Source: Candidatus Iainarchaeum andersonii SCGC AAA011-E11 (GTDB lineage Archaea; Iainarchaeota; Iainarchaeia; Iainarchaeales; Iainarchaeaceae). Taken from it: 64,000 nt of DNA. The notes below the pieces were generated by a model. That model saw only the letters and a program-made list of their open reading frames with translations. It did no database searches and had not been told where the DNA came from. The stretch's first letter is position 1, and each line of letters starts with the position of its first letter. Location of the stretch: contig AQRS01000043.1 in NCBI GenBank assembly GCA_000402355.1, forward strand, positions 1-64,000. The letters run 5' to 3'. Position numbers and translations under genes: made by a program. Shown in pieces: positions 47,162 through 57,278 of the stretch.

Positions 47162-48200
47162 GGTGAGGCAGTATAACACTCTCGTACTCGGGAAAGTATT
47201 TTAATGTTTCTTCCTGATATAGGAATTTGTTATGTTTGAACCTTTCTTCGAACCTTATTATATGCCTCAAATTTGAGCTTCCCACTTCCGAAAAATACTT
47301 TTTGATTTTTGGCCATGAATTCGAGCCCACCTGCCCCTTAAAATTATACGTAAAATAACCGGACTTCAAGCCTAATTCATAAACCTGGTTGAGAAGCACC
47401 GGGCTATAGGAAGTGAATGCCATGCATAAGTAAATCGAGCGCCTGGAAAAAGAGCCGTCAGTATCCATCAAGCCACGTAGGCAAGCCTTTGCCAATTCGC
47501 CATCAGCCAAGATAAAGTCCGGAATTTTAGACTGATTTCTTATCTTGTCCCCGTTCTTCAAATTGAAATTTTTCCTGAAAAAGTCAACAAATTTTTTTGA
47601 ATGGATTTGCAACGCGAGCTGGTTTGTTGATGGAACTTCCAAGATTACCGAAGCGATGCCAAAGTTTCGTTTTATAACGCCCGAAAGATATTCAAAATAG
47701 TTGTGATCAAAACGTTTATCGCCTGAAATCCTCATGAAATATTCTGTAAGAGTGCCGTCTCCAAGATAAACCCCTAAAAGCCCTGCAATTTCAGCATTAA
47801 TTTTCTCAGGCACGATTATATTTTTTGAAGTAACAGGGTGCGGCCTATTAGGATTAGCAAAACCCCCTTTTTGCCTGAGCATCTGCAGATATTCCTCACC
47901 ATATTTTTGCCTTACAACAGCAATCCCTCTCTTGCCCCCTTTTATCGCGCCCCAATTAGAATCCAAAAACTTTGCATTGGACAAAAATTTTTGTTTTTGC
48001 GCTTCATCCAACGGAGCAGACAGTTTCTCAAAAATATGAACAGGGATTGTTAACTCTCCTCGCCTGTAGTTCTTGAAAGTGGAATAATCAATGCTGAGTT
48101 CCTTTGCGAGCTGTTTTCCGCTCTTCAAACGGAGCAACGATTTAATGATTTCAAAAAACTCTTCCCTCAACTCTTCAGGAAGAAGAATCCTGTCGCGCAT
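47127..48200 (-). CDS. LAGLIDADG homing endonuclease whose 3' end overlaps tRNA-Val
   Basis: This 357-residue protein has an N-terminal helix-turn-helix (KSGKQLAKELSIDYSTFKNY) and two LAGLIDADG repeats, IAGLLGVYLGDGTL and ACLRGLMDTDGSF, each ending in the catalytic aspartate. It is therefore a monomeric homing endonuclease. The frame runs into the tRNA gene and ends at 47127, so its last dozen codons (HRARVLTAMIQP) are tRNA sequence. The start is ATG 48200 (MRDRILLPEELREEF), since the preceding open frame lacks family resemblance. It may act at this tRNA locus, as homing genes target tRNA and rRNA genes. Confidence 0.8.
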   Translation of the reverse strand: MRDRILLPEELREEFFEIIKSLLRLKSGKQLAKELSIDYSTFKNYRRGELTIPVHIFEKLSAPLDEAQKQKFLSNAKFLDSNWGAIKGGKRGIAVVRQKYGEEYLQMLRQKGGFANPNRPHPVTSKNIIVPEKINAEIAGLLGVYLGDGTLTEYFMRISGDKRFDHNYFEYLSGVIKRNFGIASVILEVPSTNQLALQIHSKKFVDFFRKNFNLKNGDKIRNQSKIPDFILADGELAKACLRGLMDTDGSFSRRSIYLCMAFTSYSPVLLNQVYELGLKSGYFTYNFKGQVGSNSWPKIKKYFSEVGSSNLRHIIRFEERFKHNKFLYQEETLKYFPEYESVILPHRARVLTAMIQP

Positions 48201-48439
48201 AATACCAGAAACGGAGCAAGGCCGTTTACCACTTTGCAAGGAGGGCACATTGCCGGTGCTCATAAAAGCCACCCCACAATGTATTCCAAGGACGAACCCT
48301 TCAAAGTAAGTGAAAACGCACCTGAGCTTTCCAAATGGAGCAGCTATGTCCAAAAACACGACAAGCAATTAAGAAAAAATGAGCAAAAGCGCTGGTAATA
48401 ATGTAGCTGTTTTAATGTGTTTGTAGCAGGAAATGCCGT

Positions 48440-49330
48440 ATGGATATTCCAAAATGCGAAAAATGTGGAAAGCCTCAATTTGAATCCCGCGGAATTGGTA
48501 AGCCACATAAACTCCATAACTGTGAAAGAACTACTTGGCAAGATTGGCTACATTTAAGTGCCTTAATAATATTTGGATTTTTAACGATTGTTTATGGGGC
48601 ACTAGCCGGAGACCAAAAAGTAGCAAGCGGTTTGTTGGCAATCATACTAGTAATATTTGCAAGTTTTATTTCAAGTAAAAACTTTCACGAAAATTTTTAC
48701 AAGAGACTAACATTGGCATTTACAATTATAGGAGTTGGCATAGCTGTCTTGTCTATTTACTATGTTCTTATCTCGATTGACAAATCAAACGAGGCATTAT
48801 CTGTTTCAACTGACAGCTTAAATCTAACTAAAGAAGAACTTAGAAGAAATATCGAACTTGACCAAAATATTCAAAATAGCCTCGCAGAAGGATTAGACTA
48901 TAAACTTGGAAGAACGGCAACTGCAGCAAAATTATTTTTGGACAACACAAACCAATATGTTGAGGGTGATTTGCTTTACTCGACAAGATTGCCGTCAGAT
49001 TTCGACACCTACACTACTGAGATGAGAATCACTGACCCAGAAACTATAAAAGGTTTGCTTAACTTAAATGAAGCAACTAAGCGAGTAAACATAACCATAG
49101 ATTATTCATACCAAATTTTGCTATTACCATATATAGATCAAGTCAAAGCCAAAACTGATAATTGGAAAAAAGAGATGAGCATAATGAAATTAATACTTCA
49201 AAACTCTTGCGTAATGAAACTTCGTTTAGCCCAACTTAGAGGGAAAGAATTTCAAAACCCTAAAATAGGCGAGTACCACTCAGAATTTAACCCTGCATTA
49301 ATTGTTACTGACCAACCAGTTTGCGGTTAA
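48440..49330 (+). CDS. Membrane protein with N-terminal zinc ribbon
   Basis: The 296 residues start with a possible zinc site CEKCGKPQFESRG...LHNCE, followed by three hydrophobic helices (about residues 36-56, 60-80 and 90-112). A soluble, helical C-terminal domain follows with SDFDTYTTEMRI and NATKRVNITIDYS-like segments. No family recognised. The gene is AT-rich compared with its neighbours, suggesting transfer. It follows an AT-rich spacer that may hold its promoter. Confidence 0.6.
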   Translation: MDIPKCEKCGKPQFESRGIGKPHKLHNCERTTWQDWLHLSALIIFGFLTIVYGALAGDQKVASGLLAIILVIFASFISSKNFHENFYKRLTLAFTIIGVGIAVLSIYYVLISIDKSNEALSVSTDSLNLTKEELRRNIELDQNIQNSLAEGLDYKLGRTATAAKLFLDNTNQYVEGDLLYSTRLPSDFDTYTTEMRITDPETIKGLLNLNEATKRVNITIDYSYQILLLPYIDQVKAKTDNWKKEMSIMKLILQNSCVMKLRLAQLRGKEFQNPKIGEYHSEFNPALIVTDQPVCG

Positions 49331-49465
49331 TTACTTAAAGTTAGCCAAAATTGGCACATCATACTCGGAAAATATATTCATTTCCCGCGCCTTTTCATGG
49401 CCTTTTCCTTCTTCGCAATGGCCTGCCAACTATGAGCAGGGCACCAAGGTTTCAATGAACCAATT

Positions 49466-50500
49466 CTATGCCCTGAATACTCTTTTTAAAAAATCTCTCC
49501 TTGTCAGGCGTTCATCTGCTTTTGCGACTTCCCGGGGTTCCTTCTTTTTTGTTGCCATTCCCAGCCTAAAGCTCCTTGCCTTTTGCTCGCCCTCTATCCC
49601 CTTAAAATAATACAGCGGCCCGTCAAATCTTCTTTCCACGGCGTTCCACTTGAAAAACATTGCAGAGTCCATCTCTCTCGTGTTTTCAACCATTGCGCCT
49701 TCCAATCGTCTCCAGCCTTCGGCTGTTTTCAGACCTTCTTCAAGATATTTAGCCCGGACAGTTGGATTTTCCAGCATTCTTTCCAAGTCAGTTCCATGGC
49801 CAACCCCATAATAAACACCGATAACGGGCTTTCCGCGCACTGACTGCCTCAGTTGAGGCACCACGATTTCCTCAAGCTTTCTGGCGACAACCGCATCCCT
49901 GAAATACTTAGTGAAAAACATGTGATTTTCAGAAACAAAATCCCTGAATCTTAAGCCCAGCCTCCTGTACAGGCTTGTCTCGCCTCTTGCCCGCGCCGTT
50001 TTTACAGAGGATTTCAAAAAATCGCTGAAACCGTAAGTAGAAGCAATAGCGGCTCCGACGGCGCCATACGCGAGAAGCGCTCTTCTCGAAAACCTTTCCC
50101 CGCTTTCTTTAGTGGCAATGTTGTTGATGACTTTCCCGACTGCAACAAGGCCTGAAGCGGTCGACAAAAACTTTAACAGGCCTGCCCCAACCTCGTACCT
50201 GGATATTCTTTTGTCGGCGCGCTCAATTTCTTCATAAGCAATTTCACGGGAAATAGAAGGATCCAGAAAAAAAGCGTTAACTCCGCGCCTGTCCATGCGG
50301 CGACTACGCAGGGTTTCCAAAAACGTTAATTTGATGCCGGGTATTCCGGACAAAAATTGAGACCCCTGCTCGGAAAAATTCTGCTCGACCACGACCGCAT
50401 CAAGAGGCTGGCTTGGCGGGATCGAGTCAACAAAGTTGTCATGCCTCTCCAGATTTATCAGGTAAACAGCGTTCTTCGTTTCACACCTGATGTATGACAC
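49466..50500 (-). CDS. Possible TraB/ChaN-like protein
   Basis: The 344-residue protein is not securely identified. AVYLINLERHDNFVDSIPPS followed by DAVVVEQNF, and later VIGVYYGVGHGTDLERML, recall the GTxH and EL..R motifs and the GxGH strand of TraB/GumN/ChaN proteins. Two hydrophobic stretches (about residues 106-125 and 140-160) suggest membrane association. The C-terminus is rich in charged residues. It is 16 bases downstream of ppsA. Confidence 0.4.
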   Translation of the reverse strand: MSYIRCETKNAVYLINLERHDNFVDSIPPSQPLDAVVVEQNFSEQGSQFLSGIPGIKLTFLETLRSRRMDRRGVNAFFLDPSISREIAYEEIERADKRISRYEVGAGLLKFLSTASGLVAVGKVINNIATKESGERFSRRALLAYGAVGAAIASTYGFSDFLKSSVKTARARGETSLYRRLGLRFRDFVSENHMFFTKYFRDAVVARKLEEIVVPQLRQSVRGKPVIGVYYGVGHGTDLERMLENPTVRAKYLEEGLKTAEGWRRLEGAMVENTREMDSAMFFKWNAVERRFDGPLYYFKGIEGEQKARSFRLGMATKKKEPREVAKADERLTRRDFLKRVFRA

Positions 50501-50515
50501 GCAATCCCCACAGAA

Positions 50516-52918
50516 TCATTTCAGAGCCTTTTCCTTTTTCGCAATTGCCTGCCTGGTCTTCAGCACGGTATCCGGGTTCAGGGAAATAGAGTCAATTCCT
50601 TGCTCGACCAAAAACTCGGCAAAATCCGGGAAATCGCTCGGCGCCTGGCCGCAGATGCCAATCTTGCGGTGCTTCTGCTTCGCAACCTTAATCACATGCG
50701 AAATCAGGCTCTTCACGGCGGCATTCTTTTCGTTCGCAATATGCGTAACAATCCCCGAATCCCTGTCCAAACCCAAAGTGAGCTGAGTAAGGTCATTGCT
50801 TCCGATTGAAAATCCGTCAAAGACCTTGCAGAACTCCTCCGCAAGAATCACGTTTGACGGGATTTCACACATCACGTAAACCTCCAAGCCATTCTCGCCC
50901 TGCTTCAAACCATTTTTCTGCATCTCCGCAATCACTTTTTTCCCCTCTTCAACGGTCCTGCAGAACGGAACCATTACTTTCAAATTAGCGAGCCCCATTT
51001 CATCGCGCACCTTCATTACTGCTTTGCACTCAAGGCCAAACGCATCCCTGAAACCGGGGCTGTAATACCTTGAAGCGCCGCGCCAGCCAATCATCGGGTT
51101 CTCCTCCTCGGGCTCGAACTGCTTTCCGCCAATGAGGTTCGCGTATTCATTAGTCTTGAAATCCGAAAAGCGCAGAATCACGGGCTTTGGATAGAAAGCG
51201 GCCGCAATCATGGAAATTCCTTCAGCCAATTTGTCAACGTAAAACTGCGGCTTGTCCTTGTAACCTTCGGTCATCTTCAGGATTTCCTGCTTCGCCTTCT
51301 CATCCTTGAGCTCGGAAAACTTGAGCAGCGCGTTAGGATGAACCTTCACATAAGAATTCACGATGAACTCCTCGCGCGCCAATCCTACTCCATCATTCGG
51401 AATCGAAGCGAACTCAAAAGCCTGTTCCGGGTTGCCGACATTCATCATTATGCGCGTATGGGTGTCAGGCAGGTGCGCAACGTTCAGTTTTTTTATTTCG
51501 AACTTCTGCAGGCCCTCCATGACCACTCCCTTCTCGCCTTCAGAGCACACAACAGTAACAGGTTTTCCTGTTTTCACTTTCTCCGTTGCGTTTCCCGTTC
51601 CGACAACCGCAGGAATTCCAAGCTCGCGGGAAACTATTGCCGCGTGCGAAGTTCGCCCTCCACTCTCGGTTACAATTGCGGAAGCGATTTTCATTATGGG
51701 TTCCCAGTCAGGGTCAGTCGTGTCCGTAACCAAGATTTCGCCTTTCCTGAATTCCCCGATTTTCGAGGCGTCGCGGATGATATGCGCGATTCCTGAACCG
51801 ATTTTTTGGCCTATTGCCCCGCCCTCAACCAGCACCTTTCCACGGGATTTGAGCAAGTATTGTTCGAGCGTATTCTTGTCCTTCTGGCTCTGCACTGTCT
51901 CGGGGCGCGCCTGCACAATGAACAATTCGTTGGTTTTGCCGTCCTTCGCCCACTCCATGTCCATAGGAGTGTATTTTTTGCGCTTCTCCGAATAATGCTT
52001 CTCCACAATCACGGCCCATTTCGCGAGCTGCAGAATTTCTTTTTCATTCAAAGTGAATTTTTCGCGCTCCGAAGAATGCGTCGCAATAGTCTTGATGGAT
52101 TTGTTGCCCTCGTGGCTGTAAACAACCTTAATCGCTTTCTCGCCGAGCTTTTTGCTCAGCAACGGCTTGAACCCCTTTTCAAGCGTGGGCTTGAAAACAA
52201 TGAACTGGTCAGGGTTAACCGTGCCCTGAACAACGCTTTCCCCAAGCCCCCACGCGGAATTAATGAGAACAATTTTGTCGAAGCCCGTTTCAGTATCAAT
52301 GGTAAACATTACCCCGCTGCAGGATAAATCCGAGCGCACCATCTTCTGCACCCCTATGGAAAGCGCGATTGAAAAGTGGTCGAACTTCTTGTCGACTCGG
52401 TAAGAAATCGCGCGGTTAGTGAACAAAGAGGCGAAGCACTTCCTGCACGCATTCAGCAAATCATGGGGCCCGCGTATGTTCAGATATGTTTCCTGCTGCC
52501 CCGCAAATGAGGCATCCGGCAAATCCTCCGCGGTCGCGCTGCTCCTCACCGCAACATCAACGCCCTTGGAATATTCGGATTCGAGGCGTGAGTAAGCCTT
52601 CAGTATTTCCGCCTCTATTTCCTTTGGAATCTGCGTATTGAGAATCATTTGCCTCACATTATGGCCCTTGGTTGAAAGCGAATTCATGTTGCCGGTATCA
52701 AGGCCCTTCAGTTCGTGCCTGATTTTTTCCTTCAAACCTGTTTTCTCTATGTAATGCCTGTAAGCACTGGCGGTAACCGCAAAGCCGTTAGGAACCTTAA
52801 CCCCTTTCGAGGCCAGTGAACGGTACATTTCCCCCAAACTCGCGTTCTTTCCCCCTACTAACGGAACGTCCCCTATTGAAAGCTCGTCAAACCACATCAC
52901 GAACCTTTCACTCGCCAT
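50516..52918 (-). CDS. ppsA: Phosphoenolpyruvate synthase
   Basis: The 800-residue enzyme makes PEP from pyruvate, ATP and water for gluconeogenesis, or runs in reverse. Domain order is the N-terminal ATP-binding domain (VPLVGGKNASLGEMYRSL, AVRSSATAEDLPDASFAGQQ), the mobile domain with phosphohistidine in ESGGRTSHAAIVSRELG, and the PEP-binding barrel with VMVPFCRTVEEGKKVIAEM and the catalytic cysteine in KIGICGQAPSDFPDF. The length is normal. Class I aldolase in the same window fits a gluconeogenic or bidirectional central pathway. Confidence 0.96.
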   Translation of the reverse strand: MASERFVMWFDELSIGDVPLVGGKNASLGEMYRSLASKGVKVPNGFAVTASAYRHYIEKTGLKEKIRHELKGLDTGNMNSLSTKGHNVRQMILNTQIPKEIEAEILKAYSRLESEYSKGVDVAVRSSATAEDLPDASFAGQQETYLNIRGPHDLLNACRKCFASLFTNRAISYRVDKKFDHFSIALSIGVQKMVRSDLSCSGVMFTIDTETGFDKIVLINSAWGLGESVVQGTVNPDQFIVFKPTLEKGFKPLLSKKLGEKAIKVVYSHEGNKSIKTIATHSSEREKFTLNEKEILQLAKWAVIVEKHYSEKRKKYTPMDMEWAKDGKTNELFIVQARPETVQSQKDKNTLEQYLLKSRGKVLVEGGAIGQKIGSGIAHIIRDASKIGEFRKGEILVTDTTDPDWEPIMKIASAIVTESGGRTSHAAIVSRELGIPAVVGTGNATEKVKTGKPVTVVCSEGEKGVVMEGLQKFEIKKLNVAHLPDTHTRIMMNVGNPEQAFEFASIPNDGVGLAREEFIVNSYVKVHPNALLKFSELKDEKAKQEILKMTEGYKDKPQFYVDKLAEGISMIAAAFYPKPVILRFSDFKTNEYANLIGGKQFEPEEENPMIGWRGASRYYSPGFRDAFGLECKAVMKVRDEMGLANLKVMVPFCRTVEEGKKVIAEMQKNGLKQGENGLEVYVMCEIPSNVILAEEFCKVFDGFSIGSNDLTQLTLGLDRDSGIVTHIANEKNAAVKSLISHVIKVAKQKHRKIGICGQAPSDFPDFAEFLVEQGIDSISLNPDTVLKTRQAIAKKEKALK

Positions 52919-52938
52919 TTCGCATCACACTCCAAAAA

Positions 52939-54564
52939 TCACTGCACAGCCTTGTCCTGCGCCTGCTTCGCCTTCTGGCCCTTCTTTTGTGCGGCCTTAT
53001 TATGCTCCATGACTTTTTTCGCGTCGGTTATCTGCTTTTCGCTCGGCATCTTTTCAAGTATTTCCGAAACGTCCTTCGCGAACTTCTTCTCGAAATCCGA
53101 GAGCTCCGCCATTTTCGCATCAATCTTCTTCAGGTAACCATTTATGTTCCTGTCGCGCTCAATAATCGCGTCCGCGAGCTCCGCCTTGGTTTTGTTGTAA
53201 TCGTCAATGCTGACCTTTATTGTTTTCACGAATTGCTTCTTGAAAATGTCCAGCGCCTCCATGGTTGCGTTGAACTTTTCAAGGTCCATCTGCTCTTTCA
53301 TATCCTCGATTTCCCTGCGCTTCTCCTTGAGCTTCTTGTTCCACTCCACAATGTTCTCGGCAAACAGGTCATCAATGCTCGCCGCGTACTCCTTCTTCAA
53401 TTCCCCGAGGTTGCTGTCCTCAAGCTTCGCGACATCCTTCTTGAACTGGTTGAATTCGTTCTTCACGCCCTCGAAACGGTTGTCAATGCTCTTGTCAATT
53501 TCCTTCTGCCTCTTCACGAGCTCCTTCTCCAGTTCTTTCAGCGCGAGGATGCGGTCATTTATGGATTTCGGGTCCACCTGCGCAACCATCTCGTCGATTT
53601 CGCGCATCTTGGCCTGCAACTGCTTCGTGAGTTCGCCTTCCTTTTCCAGCGCGAGCGAATCGATTTTCTGGTTCGCATTTTGAATCAGGCCCTCGGTTAT
53701 TTTGGATTCCAACTGAAGCGCGCGGTTGATGCGCTCCTCGAGCTCCTGCCTCTTCGCCTTTGACTCCTCCATGAAATCGGAAAACCCGGATTCGGCCTGA
53801 ATGATGGACGCATTGGTTTCGGAAATCATGCGGTTCTTCACCATCTCAAGACCCTCGAGTTTTCCCGTTATCTCGGAAAGCATTTTCTGTGTCTCCTGCT
53901 TCTCCCGCTGGACCTTGAGCATCTCCTCCCTTGCCTTCGCATAGAGGTCCTCCATTTCACGCGCCTTGGATTCAACCACCTTATGGATCTCATCCGCTTT
54001 GCTCTGCAGATGCATGTCAATCTTGTTCGAAAGCAAAACCTTCTGCGAATCAAAAACCGTCTCGATTTTTTTCACCTCAATCCTGAGGCGCTCCTGAATC
54101 TTTGCATCAAGGATTGCGTCCAGTTCATCCTTGAGGCGCTGAATCTCCCCAAGCTTCGCGTCAACTGTGGCCATTATCCCTTTTTCCCAGAGCTCGGACA
54201 TCGTCTTGTCCGGAGCCTGCGGAGAGGAATAAGAAGGATTGTTTATGGGCTTCTCCTTAACCAGCATCCTGGGCTGCCGCTCCTCCTCGAGCTCCTCGTA
54301 AGCCTCGCTGTACAAATCATCACCCTCAAAGCTCCTTTCTTTCTGCTCCGGAACCGGCTTAGCGGGGGGAAAGGGCTGCTTTGAGGACGAAGCCTGCTGC
54401 GCCGGCCTTTTGCCCGCGACCTCATCCTTTGTTTCCTGCAAAACCCGGCGCGCCTTGTCCTCCTCAATGCCCACATTCTTGAGGTTATCAATGATTTCCT
54501 TGTCGGGAATGTTAAGTTCAACGAGTTTCCTCACCGAATCCCTGATTATCTGCTCCTTGTCCAA
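52939..54564 (-). CDS. Long coiled-coil protein
   Basis: The 541-residue protein begins with a short globular segment (residues 1-45, IPDKEIIDNLKNVGIEEDKA, resembling a UBA-like helical bundle). A proline- and charge-rich linker to about residue 110 follows, and then almost continuous coiled coil to the end (for example LDAILDAKIQERLRIEVKKI). There are no transmembrane segments or catalytic motifs. Similar archaeal proteins could be structural or SMC-like scaffolds, but no family is assigned. It lies between ppsA and the aminotransferase gene on the same strand. Confidence 0.65.
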   Translation of the reverse strand: MDKEQIIRDSVRKLVELNIPDKEIIDNLKNVGIEEDKARRVLQETKDEVAGKRPAQQASSSKQPFPPAKPVPEQKERSFEGDDLYSEAYEELEEERQPRMLVKEKPINNPSYSSPQAPDKTMSELWEKGIMATVDAKLGEIQRLKDELDAILDAKIQERLRIEVKKIETVFDSQKVLLSNKIDMHLQSKADEIHKVVESKAREMEDLYAKAREEMLKVQREKQETQKMLSEITGKLEGLEMVKNRMISETNASIIQAESGFSDFMEESKAKRQELEERINRALQLESKITEGLIQNANQKIDSLALEKEGELTKQLQAKMREIDEMVAQVDPKSINDRILALKELEKELVKRQKEIDKSIDNRFEGVKNEFNQFKKDVAKLEDSNLGELKKEYAASIDDLFAENIVEWNKKLKEKRREIEDMKEQMDLEKFNATMEALDIFKKQFVKTIKVSIDDYNKTKAELADAIIERDRNINGYLKKIDAKMAELSDFEKKFAKDVSEILEKMPSEKQITDAKKVMEHNKAAQKKGQKAKQAQDKAVQ

Positions 54565-54620
54565 GCCAAAAAACCCCTTTAAAAAGCCGAAATACTATTT
54601 GAATTTTCTATTATATAAGA

Positions 54621-55709
54621 TTACGTTTGCCTTGAAACGGCGGAAACAGCCCTTTTCCCCGCACTGAAATCCGCCCTTGCCTCTGTAATGAGTTCGAGCG
54701 CCTCGAGGACCTTTTCTTCCTCGAAAAAACCCATTGTGCCTATGCGCAGCCCGCTGCCCGCAAAAACTCCCTTGCCTGAAGCTATGGAAAAACCTTTGGA
54801 AGCGAGCTCAGACTTTACGAAATTTTTTTCTTCCGGAGAACCGCACAAAAAACCGGTTACTGTCCTTGACTCGAAGCCCTTTTCCGCCATCGGTTCAAAA
54901 TCGGCTTCTGAAAGTATTTTCCTGGCCTTTGATGCCATTGCATCATGCTTCGCCACAAAAGCGCTAAGGCCAGATTCCAGGATTGCGGCAAGCGAATCAT
55001 GAAGGGAATAAAGCAGCGTTATTGCCGGCGTGCAAAGGGTTTCGCCCTTCATTCTGTAGGAGCTTATGTTCTTCGCCAAATCGGCATAGTAACTGCGCGG
55101 CTTTTTCAAAAGCATCGAATCCGCCTTTCCATGGGCAAGAAAAACCATTGAAATTCCGGGTGCAATGCCAAGGCATTTCTGCGAGGCCGTTGCGATTGCG
55201 GAAACATCGCGCACGGAAACATTTCCAGCTGGCCAGCATGAAACCGAATCAACAATTATTTCGCCGCGGAAATTCCGCGCAATGCTTCCAATATCATTCA
55301 TGCATGCAGTTGAGGTCTCGTTCTCAACAATTGCGACAGAATCAAACCCATTCAAATCCGCCTTTTCCTTCAGCCGAGAATAATTTATTCCTTTTCCCTC
55401 CGGAAACTCGGCAAGGGAAGCGTTGCAGTAAAGGGATGCGATTTCAAACAGGCGCCTCCCAAAAACACCATTCGAAGCAACCAAAGTTTTTCCAAGCGAA
55501 CTCGAGGCAAAAATCGATTCGGTTGCGAGCGTTCCTGAACCTGAAAGCACCACGGCGTTTTCCGCGCAGGAAATTTCCTCCAGCATTCCAATTAAGGAGG
55601 AATAAAATTCCCTGAATTCCCGCGATCTATGATGCAACAGTTCCCTTTGCGGGAAAAGCAGGTGCTTCGGCACGTGAACCGGTCCCGGAGTGAGCAGCAA
55701 AAAAATCAC
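54621..55709 (-). CDS. Class V aminotransferase, probable phosphoserine or serine-pyruvate/glyoxylate type
   Basis: This 362-residue PLP enzyme has LTPGPVHVPKHLL at the N-terminus as in the AGXT family, HHRSREFREFY, cofactor aspartate VDSVSCW and the Schiff-base lysine in ATASQKCLGIAPG. Its ATG overlaps the stop of the SerB-SerA fusion gene, so by context it probably converts 3-phosphohydroxypyruvate to phosphoserine in place of SerC. The AGXT group otherwise uses glyoxylate or alanine. Confidence 0.82.
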   Translation of the reverse strand: MIFLLLTPGPVHVPKHLLFPQRELLHHRSREFREFYSSLIGMLEEISCAENAVVLSGSGTLATESIFASSSLGKTLVASNGVFGRRLFEIASLYCNASLAEFPEGKGINYSRLKEKADLNGFDSVAIVENETSTACMNDIGSIARNFRGEIIVDSVSCWPAGNVSVRDVSAIATASQKCLGIAPGISMVFLAHGKADSMLLKKPRSYYADLAKNISSYRMKGETLCTPAITLLYSLHDSLAAILESGLSAFVAKHDAMASKARKILSEADFEPMAEKGFESRTVTGFLCGSPEEKNFVKSELASKGFSIASGKGVFAGSGLRIGTMGFFEEEKVLEALELITEARADFSAGKRAVSAVSRQT

Positions 55710-57172
55710 CCAAAACCGCGCTGCGCGAGAATTTCCTTCACGCGGCTCGCCATCCTCTCCTGCGCCTCGAAAGTGTTTCCCCCTATGTGCGGCGTGAGGA
55801 TCAGATTTTCAAAACCATGGAAGGAACTGTAATCGGCTGGCTCCTCATAGTGGACATCCAGGCAGACCGCGGAAGCAACGCCTGAACCGAGCAGCACACC
55901 CAAGGCATCCTTGCCTATCACTTTGCCCCTGGAAGTGTTTATCACAATAGCGCCGCGCTTTACAAGCCACGCGTTCTCCACATTCAGGAGATGCATGGTT
56001 TCAGGCGAAAGTGGAACGTGGAAAGTTATTATGTCCGAGCACGACAAAAGCTCATTCAGAGAAAATTTTTTTTCATATGAAGTTTCCTCGACAAAAGGAT
56101 CGTAATAAGCCACACGCATGCCCATCGCGTGGCATATCCTCGCCACAATAGAGCCGATCCTGCCAAGCCCGACAATCCCTACCTTTTTCCCGAAAAGCTC
56201 CGAACCCATCACTTCGCCCCTTTCACGCCATGTACCGCGCTTCATTTCATGGTCCATGCAGTGAATCCGCCTTGATGCGTTCACCATGAAGCCTATCGTG
56301 AGCTCAGCAACCGAAGGCGCTGAAAGCGGAGTATTGAGAACCTCTATCCCCCTTGCAGAAGCGGCCTGCACATCAATGTTGTCGGTGCCTACGCCCTGCC
56401 TTATTATCACCTTCAGATCCGGAGCCATTCCAATAAGTGAGGCATCTATTTTCTGGCTCCTCACCACAAGCGCCGAAGCAACCGGAAGCCTGCGCTCAAG
56501 GTCAGCGCGTGATTCAAAGCGCAGCACTTTGCCATTCAGGCCGCATGGAACCGAATCCGAAGAAGCAACAACGAACCTGGAATCCAACATGCCCGCAAGC
56601 GAAAAAAAATCCGCAACCAAAAAATCCGCATGCTCCGCAACCCCTGTACGGTTGCCGAAGGCAAAGGAAACAGAGGCGCGGCGGAACATCGCAGCATCGT
56701 TCGCACCGTCACCAATGGCGACCAGCACATTCCCTTTTCCTGAAAATTTTTCCGCAACCGCTCCCTTGGCCACAGAAATCATGGCGGAAACTATTTTCCC
56801 GTTTTCAAAAACAAGCTCGTTCCCGTAAACCTCGCGGATGCCGAGCTCATCGCATATCGGCTTAGCAAAAAACATGAAACCGTTAGTGACCACAACTATG
56901 CGCCACCCTGTTTCATCCAGCCGCTTCAAGAATTCAACTGCACCATCGCGTATCTTTGTCTTCAGGAGCAGGCGCTCCGCCTCCACACGCGAAACGCCCT
57001 TTATGAGACCTATCCTTTCCTTTATCGCGTCCTCGAGGCAAATCCTGCCGCTCATGGCGAACTCGGTTATCTCCGAAACCCTTTGGGCGGAACCATTGAG
57101 CGAGGCAAGCTCGACAAGAAACTCGTTCTCGACAAGCGTCCCCTCGAGGTCGAGGAGGCATATTTTTTCCAT
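55706..57172 (-). CDS. Fusion of phosphoserine phosphatase and 3-phosphoglycerate dehydrogenase
   Basis: One 488-residue chain carries two enzymes. Residues 1-200 are a HAD phosphatase: LLDLEGTLVENEF (DxDGT-like with DLEGT), VVVTNGFMFF and GDGANDAAMFRRA. Residues about 205-488 are a D-2-hydroxyacid dehydrogenase: IIRQGVGTDNID, the NAD motif KVGIVGLGRIGSIVAR, NTSRGKVIG and LTPHIGG with the catalytic histidine. No ACT domain follows. With the overlapping aminotransferase gene this covers all three steps from 3-phosphoglycerate to serine. The start at 57172 is supported by a TTATAATC box about 25-30 bases upstream. Confidence 0.88.
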   Translation of the reverse strand: MEKICLLDLEGTLVENEFLVELASLNGSAQRVSEITEFAMSGRICLEDAIKERIGLIKGVSRVEAERLLLKTKIRDGAVEFLKRLDETGWRIVVVTNGFMFFAKPICDELGIREVYGNELVFENGKIVSAMISVAKGAVAEKFSGKGNVLVAIGDGANDAAMFRRASVSFAFGNRTGVAEHADFLVADFFSLAGMLDSRFVVASSDSVPCGLNGKVLRFESRADLERRLPVASALVVRSQKIDASLIGMAPDLKVIIRQGVGTDNIDVQAASARGIEVLNTPLSAPSVAELTIGFMVNASRRIHCMDHEMKRGTWRERGEVMGSELFGKKVGIVGLGRIGSIVARICHAMGMRVAYYDPFVEETSYEKKFSLNELLSCSDIITFHVPLSPETMHLLNVENAWLVKRGAIVINTSRGKVIGKDALGVLLGSGVASAVCLDVHYEEPADYSSFHGFENLILTPHIGGNTFEAQERMASRVKEILAQRGFG

Positions 57173-57278
57173 GATACAGAAATTCACCGGAACACAGATT
57201 ATAACTTTTTGACAAAAAACTTGAAAAAAACACCAAAAAATGACCAATTTTTAAGGTTTATTGAATACACATTCAAAC

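Noticed and set aside
49302..49610. 102-residue plus-strand frame overlapping two gene ends
   Set aside because: It lies antisense to the 3' end of the TraB-like gene and has no start signal.
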